From NCBI GenBank assembly GCA_018697195.1, contig JAGMWU010000038.1, positions 792,083-856,082 of the forward strand: a stretch of DNA of 64,000 nucleotides. The letters run 5' to 3'. The translations under genes were made by a program, and so were the position numbers. Position 1 is the first letter of the stretch, and each line of letters opens with the position of its first letter. The stretch is from Certhia americana (Eukaryota; Chordata; Aves; Passeriformes; Certhiidae). Shown piece by piece: positions 44,945 to 55,300 of this stretch. The notes beneath the pieces are model-generated. The model did no database searches and had not been told where the DNA came from. It was given only the letters and a program-made list of their open reading frames with translations.

Positions 44945-47900
44945 TCAGAGGTTGTCGGAGCCGGCGGCGGGGTTGGTGTAGGTGAAGGTGCCGGCCTTCT
45001 TGGTGCTGCTGCCGGCCACCTTGGGGAGAGGAAAAGTAAAGGGGGTGTCAGGACTGGGATGAGCCCCCACCCCGGGGCAGCAGAGGAAGACCCGCACCCT
45101 CTCCACGGCCACTATGGGCAACCAAAAATTGCATCCTCCTGCAGTGGTGAGCTGCTGCCCCCCAGCCATGGGCACTGTGGGCACCCTGGGCCCCCATGGA
45201 CACCCCGAGCCCCCCCGTGCGCAGGAGGGGCCGCGGTGGCCCCGGCCGTGTTCCCGCACGATAAGCCGGCCTGGCGAGTGCGAAGGTAAATATTTACCCA
45301 GGCCCCTGGTATTTGCACAGGGTGAGCTGCTCGCAGGGAGCCAGAGCAGCTGGACACGGCCCCCGCCCACAGCCCCGCGTGGGGGGAGCACCGGGCACGG
45401 GGAGAAGGGGTGGCCCCCTGTGCCCCAGATCGCCTTGGAGAGCCCTTTGCGCCTCCAGGCAGCTCCCGGCACCACACCTGCAGCTCCAGTTTCGGAGTTT
45501 TGGAGCTGCTGGTGCGAGGTGAGGGCTGCTGGATACAGGAATCATCTCCTCATCCCCCCATCAGCTCTGCAGTACCCCAACCCTGCTCCCCACCCATGGC
45601 AGAGGATGCCGTGACAGCAGGAGACCTGAGGGTGCGGCTGGGACACAGCAGAGCAGGAGAAGGGGCAGGGTGGGCAGGCAGCCCCCTGACGCTGCTGGGG
45701 CGGGGCACAGGGAGCGGCTGCCCAAGGTCGCGGGGAGCTCCCCGGAGCCAGGCCGGGTCTGCCCGCTCCGGCCGCGCACCAGCTCCGAACGCTGCTCCAG
45801 CCAGGCGTGAATGTTACACTCACCTCCTGGAGAGGCAGGCGTGGGACGAGCTCCCCAGACACCTGCCCCTGCCCTGCCATTAACCCAGAACCCAAGGGAT
45901 GCACCCCTGCTCTCTGCCCTCACAGCAGACGGGACCCCAGGTATGGGGCTCTCGCTCTCACCTGGCTGTAGGGGTTGGGTTTGCTGTTGGGGGACACGTA
46001 GCGCCCATGGCTCTGGTACTGGAGGTATTCAGCCATGGGGTGGTAGGAATCTTTCTGGCTGAGCAGGTCCAGCTTCCCTCGGCTTTTCCGGCGGCAGGTG
46101 CAGGTGGACTTGGGGAGAGACAAGGAGTCAGGGCTTGGCTGGTCCCAGGGGGCAGGGACAGGGCACCAACCAGCAGAATGCAGGTGAGGACTGAGGTGGG
46201 GATGGGGCCTCACCATCAGGAGGAGACAGGTAAAGATGCTCAACAGCAGCAGGATGCTGACCAGGACCAACAGAGCAATGGCCCAGTCCGGCATCATGGG
46301 CACTGCAGCTGGGGACATCACCACTGTGGAGCCTGAAAGGAGCAGAGCTGTGTCTGCACTGCAGGCAGAACTGGGACAGGATCCTGCACGGGATCCACTT
46401 GCTCTTCCCAGTGCTGCCTGACACAGGCACTGGGAATGTGCTCTGGCTCCACCCACTGCAAGCCCCAAGCCCATCAGAGCACCAAGTAGGCCCCCTGCCA
46501 CAACCAGGACAGGGCAATGCTTATGAAGCCCACCAAGCTTCCCCTAGGCTCCATCCCCCCTCCCTCCCAAGCCTGGAGCCTCCTCTCACTCTGGATGCTG
46601 TCCAGCTGAAGGCCCATGATGAAGCCATTCTGGTCCAGGCTCTTCTTCAGGCGCTGCTCAGCAGCGGCAGGAGTGACGGCATCGCTTCCGTTCCCAAACA
46701 CGAGGGTGGACTGGACCTCCACTGAGCCTTGGCTGCACGGGAGGAGGCATCAGCACACGGATTGCCCCCTGAGGGGCTACATACCAGGGGAAAACACTGC
46801 CATACACCAGCCCCACCAGCACTGCTGCTGCTCACCTGTACTGCAGCTCACTGCACCCGGTGTAGGTCTGCGTGCCCATGCAGCCCGCGCAGCCAAAGAC
46901 GTGTTCGAACTGGAAGGAAGCATTGAGGTCATGGCCACCTCCCCACAGACACCCCCCTTTGCTGTCTCCACGCAGAACTGGCTGGGTGGCTGAAGCCGCT
47001 CGCAGAATGGATGCTCAGGATGCTTCCATGGAAAGCCCCAAGGTGAGGTTGCTCCTTCCCAGCAAGGCCCAGGGTCTCTGCTGGTGGGGCTGGGACTCAC
47101 CATGGTCAGGACGGTGTGGCTCAGGCTCCTGTACTCCTCTGATGCTGGGTCACGCAGGCTCTCGTTGAAGCTCCTGTTGATGATGCGGAAGGACAGTGGG
47201 ACACGGACGAGCAACTGGACGGGCTGCTGGGCTGTGGTTTTGCTGGGGTTGGGACCACCCCGGCTGGGGGTCTGTCTGGGAGCTGTGCTGCCCTCAGATG
47301 TTATCTGGGTGGGAAAAACCTGAGTACTGGTGCTCCTGTTGCCATCCACGGTGGTGGGAGTGGCAGAGCTGCCATTGGTGCCAAAGTGAGGGGCCCAGCT
47401 GCTGCTGTTTGAGGTGGCATTGATATGGGGGATGGCTGGGCTGCTGGGGACAGGCACCACAGTGCCGTTGGACGTGGCATTGCCTGTGGAGTGGTTGCCA
47501 AACTTTAAGTTCGTTGTATTTGTGCCAGGGAACATGGTGGCATAGGGGACGACAGAGGTTTGGGGCCGGCTGCCCCCCGTGCTTTTGGGGAATATATTTG
47601 ACAATGGGGTGGGGGTGGTCGTTTCCGTGGTCATCTCCACGGTGGTCGTTTCAGTAGTTTCCATCTCCATGGTTGTCTCGGTGGGGATGGCATGTGTACC
47701 TGGAGGAAGACCCTGGAGTCAATGGCTACAGGCCAGTTAGGGAAGGTTTTACCCAAAACAACTCATCAGCTGGACACCACAATCCCCAGAGCCAATAGCC
47801 CATGACTCTGTCTGTCCATGAGGCTAATGAGACCTACAGCAACACACCACAATTGAGGCTGTTTCTGGGAACTTGTGGCACCACCGAGGGTCCAGGTGGA

Positions 47901-48548
47901 GCTGGCTGGGCACTGACACCAGCACCATGCCCAGCCCTGACGACCCCTTCATCCTGGGGTGTCCCTGACATGCTGTGGGCTCAGGGACACCACCCAATAA
48001 AGCCCCCCTTGGTGTGGGTGACAGGCTAGGGTGCCCCCATGCCCTCCAGACCTGCCTGGCCTGGCTGGGAGCCAGTACAGGCAGCTCCCGGGCAGGTTCC
48101 CAGCGGGTGCTGCAGGAGCCGGCGGCACTGGAGGAGAGCCCGGGGTCCGGGTGCTCATCGGGACACACCTGCATTCCAGCCTGCAAGCCCCGGGCACAGC
48201 CTGCTCCGGCTGGCTCCGACACAGCCCAGCCCTTGGCCGAGCCCTTCGGACACGGTGGAAGGGCCACAGTCTGAGCCCCCAGGTGCTTTCCTTGGCATAA
48301 CCAGCCCCGGGTGGCTGCACCCCGGAGCCAGAAGGGGACAGGTGACAATGCCCCTGCTGCCAGGATGCCACTGGCTCCGGTATCCCCTGATGCCCACTTT
48401 GAAAGGGATCCCACTCCACTCCCCCTGCCCCGGTACCTCCCTGCCTTGCCCGGGTCTCAGCCCGGTTCCGTCTGGCTCGGGGTGCCGCCGGCCCCAGCCC
48501 CTCACCTGTGCCCAGCACCAGCAGCAGCAGCAAGACAGTGAACGCCAT
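44945..48548 (-). CDS. MUC1: Mucin-1, short form without VNTR, seven coding exons
   Basis: Transmembrane epithelial mucin. Minus-strand exons: 48506-48548, 47101-47699, 46836-46909, 46590-46732, 46214-46332, 45962-46108 and 44945-45019, in frame, 399 residues. Signal peptide MAFTVLLLLLVLGTG. Residues 16-172 are Ser/Thr/Pro-rich (TTETTTVEMTTETTT; many N-glycosylation sequons) with no 20-residue tandem repeat. SEA domain about 173-286 (RVPLSFRIINRSFNESL; cleavage-type site GSVEV at 241-245 where human has GSVVV). Membrane segment 303-326 (DWAIALLVLVSILLLLSIF). The 73-residue tail keeps C-x-CRRK, DSYHPMAEY (PI3K-type YHPM), HGRYVSP and YTNPAAGSDNL (GRB2-type YTNP). The GSK3/Src-region SPYEKV of human is NPYSQV here. 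Confidence 0.93.
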
Positions 48549-48668
48549 GGGGTTTGTCCGGGTGGTCCCGGCGCCTCGCGGGGCTCGGCAGCGGCTGCTC
48601 TCCCGTTAGCTGGTGGCACACGCCTCAACCCAGGGATCCGGAACTGGCAGCTCGGCAGCGGCCAGAGC

Positions 48669-48674
48669 TTTATA
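48669..48674 (-). promoter_or_regulatory. MUC1: MUC1 TATA box
   Basis: CTATAAAGC on the minus strand about 120 bases upstream of the MUC1 ATG, which leaves a 5'UTR of roughly 90 bases. Unlike the neighbouring CpG promoters this is a TATA promoter, which fits tissue-restricted epithelial expression. Confidence 0.65.
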
Positions 48675-50028
48675 GAGCACCTGGAGCAGGTGGGGAGGCC
48701 CCGCCCCGCCGCCGGCTCCAGAGAGGGGGGTCGTTCTGCCCCACTTGGCACAGGGGTGCCATCGAGCCGATGGGGCCCCGCAGCATCAGCCACCCCCCCA
48801 GGATGGGTCCCTCGCGCTTCCCTGGCTTGGGGGGACACCGCTGGCAGCGGCCCTGTGCTGTGGGTGGACCCAGCCTCGGGACAACAGCCGGGCATCCCGG
48901 GGCAGGGGCGGGAGCAGCATCTGCCTGGCTCCCTGGGCTGAGCCACGGGCCCCAGGACCTGGTGGGGGGCACGGGGTGTGAGGGGGCACATAGGGAACAC
49001 GGAGTACCCTAGCCCCTCGTGCATGGGGGGGGCCTCATCCTCTGGCTCAGCCCAGGGTTAATCATTACCCGCTGGTCATCGCCTCGCCCTACACTCAAAT
49101 AAACACCGGTGACTCCCCCGAAAACGCTTACGCAGGTACAGCCCGGGGCCCCACGACATCCCAATACCTCCCAGTAACCTCCCTCCAGGTCCCAGGGCCC
49201 CCCAGCAGGCACAAAACCCCATCCCCATTCAGGACACGGGTGATGCCGGGTGCTGCGTTGGGTGCCAATGCCCCACCCCAGAGGTAATGGGCGCCGCCCG
49301 TGCCTGGGTGCAGGTGACTTGTGCTCCTGGCACGGATGGGCATCAAAAGGTACTGTGGTCCTGCTCTGCCCCTTCCCTGCAGAGCCCTGATCCCTGGGAA
49401 AGCCCCAGTCTCTCAGGAGGGTGCTGATTCCCATGAGGGTCCCTGTTCTTGGGAAGGCCCTGGTAGGGGCCCCAACGCTTGGCACCTGGCTAGCTTCATG
49501 TGAAGCCAAAGTGCCACCCCAGTCATGCCAAAGGGTTCTGGGGTGGTGCTGAGAAGGGAAGCAGGGAGGGGGGACCCTCCATGCTGCAGCAACATGAGGG
49601 CAAGGGATGGATGGCACGGGTTTCAGTGCAGGTGGAATGGGACCCAGCAGCACTGTTCCCCCTGCAGTGGCCACTGCCTTGGCAAGCCAGGCCACGTGCA
49701 GAAAGGTGCAGGCAGCAGTTCTAGGCAAACGTGTCCTTCCCAAAAGGCCTCACCATCAGAATGGCCCTCCCCATGCAGTGATGCTGAGCCCTGCTACCCT
49801 CTGCTCCAGCCCTAATCCCCTGCCCTGCCCAGCTCGGGGGGCTTTTCCCTGAGCCTCCCCATCCCCCCAGAGCAGGGGGTTGAGGGCTGCAGTTTTCCTC
49901 CTACAGACACACACTATGTGGGGGACTAAGGGGCAGGAGGGGGTCTCAGAAACTGCTCTCACGTGCCAGCCCTGGGAGGTGGGCCCATCAGCCCACCCTG
50001 TCTATGCCCAGTGGGTCACATGCACCCA

Positions 50029-50540
50029 CCACCACCATGTCTGGTGGGTTCTATGTCCCCGTCCCTGCTGTGCCTGATGGGTTTCATGTTCAGGGTTCAG
50101 AACAACAGACTCACCCTGTCTGCCTGGTGAGTCCTGTGTGTCCACCCAGTCCATGTCTGGGTGGGTCCTGTGTGTGTCCACTCTCCATGTCTGGTGGGTC
50201 CTGTGTGCTCACTGTTATCATACCCCATAGGTTCCATGTGTTCACCCTGTTTGTGTCTCGTGGGCTCTGTCTGCCCAATCCCACCCTGCACAATGGGTTC
50301 CGTGTGCCCATGCCCACCATGTCCTGTGGGTCCTGTGTGTCCACCCTGTCCATGCTCAGGGGATCCTGTGTATTCATCCACACTGTGCCTGGTGAGTTCA
50401 TTGCATCCACCCTGCCTGTCTCTGGTGAGTCCTGTCTGTTCACCCTGTCCATGTCTTGTGGATCCCCTGTGTCCAGCTTGTCCATGCCCAGTGGTTCCCC
50501 TGTACCCAGCCTGTCCATAGCCCGTGTGTGCCTGTTCCAG
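50029..50540 (+). repeat. GTCCTGTGTGTCCACCCTGTCCATG minisatellite
   Basis: Degenerate copies of a roughly 30-36 base unit with the words GGTGGGTCCTGTGTG and CCACCCTGTCCATGTC. The unit keeps a frame open across several hundred bases on both strands; judged non-coding. Confidence 0.85.
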
Positions 50541-50739
50541 CCTATCTTCAAATCGTTTGTCCTCAGTACCCAGCTGGCCGCTGCCCATGGATCCCCTGTG
50601 TCCAGCCAAGACAACAGAAACGAGTAGCAAAAACAACAAAAAACTAAGCATGCCCTGGTGTGTTCCCCTGTACGCCAGTCTGGATTCCCATAAGCGACCC
50701 CCCCCAGTATGGCTCCCCTGTACTCAGACTGTCCATACC

Positions 50740-50930
50740 CTTTGTGTCCTCGTGTACCCAAGACTGTCCGTGTGCCCGGTGGTTCCCCTGTGCCCAGCCT
50801 GTCCGTGCCCGGTGTGTCCCCCGTACCCAGTCTGTCCGTGCCCGGTGGTTCCCCTGTGCCCAGTCTGTCCGTGCCCGGTGGTTTCCCTGTGCCCAGCCCG
50901 TCCGTGCCCGGTCCGTCCCCACTCGCCCCG
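50740..50930 (+). repeat. 33-bp minisatellite, CTGTCCGTGCCCGGTGG type
   Basis: Four to five close copies of a 33-base unit (CTGTCCGTGCCCGGTGG followed by TTCCCCTGTGCCCAGT). The copies are much more similar to each other than in the preceding array, so this one is younger. Confidence 0.88.
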
Positions 50931-51029
50931 TCCCCGCCCCGCGCGTACCCCGCTCTGGCCGGTGGCCCCGAACCTGCTGCGCCCCCTGGCGGGCGCGGCT
51001 CCACACGACGCTCGCGCCGCGCACCGGCA

Positions 51030-51440
51030 CCGCCGAACGGGACCGGGACCAGAACCGGGACGGGGACCGGAACCGCGACTGGAGCGAGACTGGAATGGGA
51101 GAGAGACTGGAGCGAGACCGGAGCGAGAAGGGGAACAGGACCTCTACTGGAGTGAGACCGGGAGTGAGACGGGGACTAGAACTGGAGCGAGAGCGGAACC
51201 GCTACTGGAAAGAGACCGGGAGCGGAATCGGGAGTCGACCGCAGTAACGCAGAGCGGGAGTAAGACCGATACTGGAACGAAACCGGAGGGGGAGAAGGAC
51301 TAGGAGAGGGAGCAGGAGATGGAGCAGAAGCGGAGCGGGACCGCAGCGGAGATGGAATCGGGAACGGTACTGGACCGGGATCGGAGAGGGAGCAGAAGAA
51401 GGATCGGAACAAGAACGGGAACCGCGGTCGCCCCTCAGCT
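51030..51440 (+). repeat. Purine-rich GAGACCGGAGCG repeat upstream of MIR92B
   Basis: About 400 bases built from short words (GGGACCGG, GGAACCGG, ACTGGAGCGAGAC, GACCGGGAGCGGA). Strong purine bias on the plus strand, the presumed sense strand of the miRNA primary transcript. Confidence 0.75.
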
Positions 51441-51846
51441 CGGGGGCGCGGGACGAGACGCTCAGTACCAAGCGGTGATTTCACCTGTCCCGGTACTCCC
51501 GGGGAGAGCCAGCTGCGCTCCCGCTGCCTCCCCAGGCCGGGAACGGGCACAGGCACCGGCCCCGGTCCCGGCCCCAACACCGGAGGGCAGCCCCGCGTTG
51601 CCCTTTTAAGAGGGGCCCGGTGCCGCCGCGCCCATTGTCGCCGCCGCCGCCGCGGGGCGGGGGGGCCAGGCCGGTGCCGGGGCTGCGCTCCGGGGCGGGC
51701 GGGGTGGGGGGGGTGGGGGCACATTCCGCCGCGTTGCCGGGACAGCCGTCGCCGTGGCGACCGGTCCCTGCCGCCGAGCTGTGGTGCGCGCCGCGCAGTT
51801 CCCACGGAGCGGCCCGGGCGGCGGCGGCGGCTCCACTCCCTCCGGG

Positions 51847-51923
51847 GCGGCGGGAGGGCCGGGATGCGGTGCAGTGTTGTGCTCTCGCCCACCAATATTG
51901 CACTCGTCCCGGCCTCCCGCCGC
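51847..51923 (+). ncRNA. MIR92B: microRNA miR-92b precursor hairpin
   Basis: The 3' arm at 51896-51917 is identical, as far as I recall the family, to vertebrate miR-92b-3p: seed ATTGCAC, then TCGTCCCGGCCTCC. That distinguishes it from miR-92a, miR-25 and miR-363. The 5' arm at 51855-51876 (AGGGCCGGGATGCGGTGCAG...) corresponds to miR-92b-5p. The arms pair well: an 11-bp base stem GCGGCGGGAGG/CCTCCCGCCGC, then CCGGGA/TCCCGG, then GTGCAGTGTTG against CAATATTGCAC, closed by a short loop. Position between MUC1 and the THBS3 3' end, transcribed toward THBS3, matches human MIR92B. It represses targets through the miR-25/92 seed; in mammals it is enriched in neural progenitors. Confidence 0.95.
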
Positions 51924-52084
51924 CGCGGGCTGCGCCGGTGGGACCGGCCGGGCACTGACCCAACCCCGCGACCACCGGAGGACGGCGCGGGACGGAGCCG
52001 AGAGCACGGAGGGAAATCCCACGGCCCTCTCGGGCCAGCGGGAACCCCCAGGGATCGGGCAGCAGGCTAGAAAACACTGAAAAC

Positions 52085-52090
52085 TTTATG
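52085..52090 (-). terminator. THBS3: THBS3 poly(A) signal (variant CATAAA)
   Basis: CATAAA on the minus strand (GGCCATAAAGTTTTC), about 220 bases past the stop codon. I see no AATAAA nearer. Non-canonical, so moderate confidence. Confidence 0.45.
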
Positions 52091-52307
52091 GCCAGGCGTG
52101 GGGCAAGGACCGGAGCGCCCGGGGCAGGCGTGGGGGGAGCCCCGGCACTGCGGGGCCCCGGTACTGGCAGTGCAAAGTCCGCGGGAGGCCGGGAACGGGG
52201 CCGGCCGGGAGGAGCGGCGGGGCCCGGTGCGCCCCCGGGTGCCGCTGGCGTCGGGAGCCCGGAGCGCCACCGGTGCCGCTGGCGGGGGAGGCCCGTGCCG
52301 GGCGCGG

Positions 52308-55300
52308 TCACTCGCGTCCCTCCAGCAGGAACCGGCGGAAGGGCTCGAAGTCGGCAGGGATCGTGTCTGTGGGGAGCAGCGCGGGGGCCGTCAGGAGCCG
52401 GCGAGGAGACCGAGCCCCGATAAAGCCCCCGCCCAGGACTGACCCCGCCGCAGGGGCGAGGGAGGGGATGCTCGGCCGGCCGCAGGGGCGGTGCGGGGGT
52501 CCCGGAGGGCCCTGCTCACCGTTGCAGCGGTACTGCAGGTTGGACCAGATGATGTTCTCCTGGGAGAAGCAGAAGACCCCCAGCCGGCCCCCGCGCATCG
52601 TGGTGTCGATGATCACGCCGGAGTCGGCCACCAGCTGCGGGCCCTCGTACAGACGGACCCTGCGGGGAAACGGGGCCTGACCGGTCAGCGGGCCCTCACC
52701 GGGACCCCGCCGAGGTCAGCTCCGGGGTTCCACCAGGACCTCACCGGTACCGACCGGGGCAAACATCGGGATCCCACTGAGACGCCATCGGGGCCAGCAC
52801 CTGGATCCCACTGGGATCCCTCCACGACCAGCATCAGGCCCCGGGTATCCTGACCCGGGGACGGTGGCACCGGGCTGGAGCCGGGGCATCCTGCGGGGGG
52901 CTGGGCCGGTGCACCGGACCGGCTGGATCCTCGGGCCGGGGCCCCCGCCGTGGCCGGGCTGAAGCCCCCCGCGCCGCCCCCGGCCCGGCCTCGCCGTCTT
53001 TGTCGGGCGCTTTGCATGTGAAAGGCGCCAGCGGGGTCGCCATGGCGACGGGACAATGGCCCCGGGGGCCCGGGGGGCGGAGGGCCCGGCGGCGGAGCCC
53101 CCCCGCCGCGGCCGCCCCGGCGGGAGCCTTAAAGGAGAAACGCGGCTGCGGCCCCCACCGGGCAGAACCCCTCCCCACGGCCGACATCCCCCCGCTGCGG
53201 TGGTCTCACGGGGCTGAATGCTTCCCCCACGGCCGGTATCTCCTCACTAGGGTGGTCCCAGGAGGTACAATGCCTCCTCACGGACGTCCTCCTACCCCTG
53301 AGGTGGTTCCGCCGGGCCGGACCCTTACTCATGGTTATCATCATCTTCACCAGGGTTGGTTCACTCTACGGTTGGTTTCTTACCAGTGACCGGCATCCCC
53401 CACACTGGTGTGGTCCCGCTGGGGCTGGACCCCAGCCTGCACCGTAGTGAATGCAGCCCACACCCCAGCGACCCCCATGCTCCCCCTGCTTACCTGATGT
53501 AGCCCACCTGGGGCCTGTGTGCCAGCTGCCAGCGGTAGGACGTCTTGTCCCTCCAGCCGACGTTCCGGGGGTCCTTCCAGAGCAGGCGGACGTGGTCAGG
53601 CGTGTGGCCCGTGTGCCACAGCGCATTGCGCAGGTGCTCCCCGGGGCCCGTCGAGGACTTCACTGCCTGCAGGTGCAGGGGAACTTCAGGGGGGACCAGA
53701 ACAGGGGGGCCTGACCCAGCCCATGGGTGGGACCACCACCCACCTTGAGCTGCAGCCCCGGCTCGGCCACGGCACGGAAGGGGGTGGCCTGCCAGTATGT
53801 CTGCTCCGTCTGCTTCCACATCACCACGTAGAAGCTGGCACTGTCCTGGTAGCTGAAGATGAAGCCAGCGTAGTCATCGTCGGTGATGGTGTTGACATGG
53901 AAGGTGCCCTCAAAGTCCACCCCGTTGAAGGCTGTGTAACCTACAGGCAGGAAAGGCTGCGGGGAGCCCTCTCTCCCCACGGGACTCCCACTTTTCACCC
54001 CTCTGTGGGGCAAAGAACCAGCCCTCACTCCCCTGCACGGGGGGAGTAGCAGGGTTGCCCCCAGAGCCTGAGGGTGGGTGAACATATCTTACCCACAGCC
54101 AAACCCGGGTCACTGTTCATGGTCTGCACAATCTCCATGCCCTGTGGGGGACAGCTGGGTGAGGGGCACCCCAGCACCACTGGGGACCTCCTGGTCCCCT
54201 CAGCTCCCACCCTGCAGCGCAGCCCCCAGAAACACGGGGCACAGCACCCACACCTGGTTGAGCACAACCCAATTGGGGTCGATCTGGGCGTCCCCCTCAG
54301 GGTCAAGGATGACAGTCTGGTAGGCACGGAAGTCTGTCAGTGTCACCTCGGCGCTCTCAGGGCACACGTCCAGCTGGTCCACCACCGTGTCATTGTCAAA
54401 GTCCTCCTCACAGACGTCACCCACACCGTTCCCTGGGGACATGTGCCCAGTCAGGGCTGGGCTGAGCTCACACAGGTCCGCCTCCCCCTGCCCACCCCAT
54501 GCTCACCGTCTGAGTCTTTCTGATTAGGATTGGGAATGAGGCGACAGTTGTCTGGGCCAGGTGCCACATAGTCCGGGATGCCATCATTGTCATCATCATT
54601 GTCACAGTCATCTCCCAGCCCATCGTTGTCTGAGTCCAGCTGGGAGCTGTTGGGGATCTCAGCGCAGTTGTCCTTGGTGTCCTGATGCCCATCGCCATCA
54701 CTGGGAGCAAGAACAAGGTTAGAGCAATGACAAAACTGAGGATCTGGCACCACATGCCAGCTCCCCAAAGACCCCATTGCCCCTCCTGACAGGTCCCTGA
54801 ACCAGAAGCTCAGCTCTGCCCCCAGAGACACAATGGGGATGTCACCCCACTGCAGTGCTGTCCACACCTGTCTTCATTGGTGTCACAGATGTCTCCTACC
54901 AGGTCACTGTCCATATCTGTCTGGAGGAGAGCGGAGCCCTAATTCAGTTGACATCCTGGGGTGAGGAGGAGGGCCCCCTGCTCCATGCTGGGCCAGGCCC
55001 CACTCATCCCAGGCCCCCTAGCCCAGCCTGGCCCCAGCCATACCTGAGTGGGGTTGCTCATTTCAGGGCAACTGTCACAGGCGTCCCCAACACCATCTTC
55101 GTCCCGATCAGTCTGCAGAGGGTTGGGCACCTTGGGGCAGTTATCCAGCATGTTGGGTATGCCTGCAAGGATAGCACTGAGTGGATACCCTTCCCCACAC
55201 CAGCAGAACAGCCCCCCTGGCACAGCCAGTTCAACCCAACAGTGGCTCACCGTCCCCATCAATGTCATTGTCACAAGCATCCCCCTCGCCATTGCTGTCT

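Larger units (their letters stand above)
48680..51840. other. MUC1-MIR92B spacer
   Basis: About 3.2 kb. The left part is unique GC-rich sequence. Repeats fill 50029-50540, 50740-50930 and 51030-51440. A CpG island begins about 50880 and runs past MIR92B. No protein gene recognised. The primary transcript of MIR92B probably starts in this island, on the plus strand. Confidence 0.65.

Noticed and set aside
46777..47670. Stand-alone 297-codon gene inside MUC1
   Set aside because: This is MUC1 exon 2 read through its donor at 47100 into intron; the methionine at 47670 is internal.
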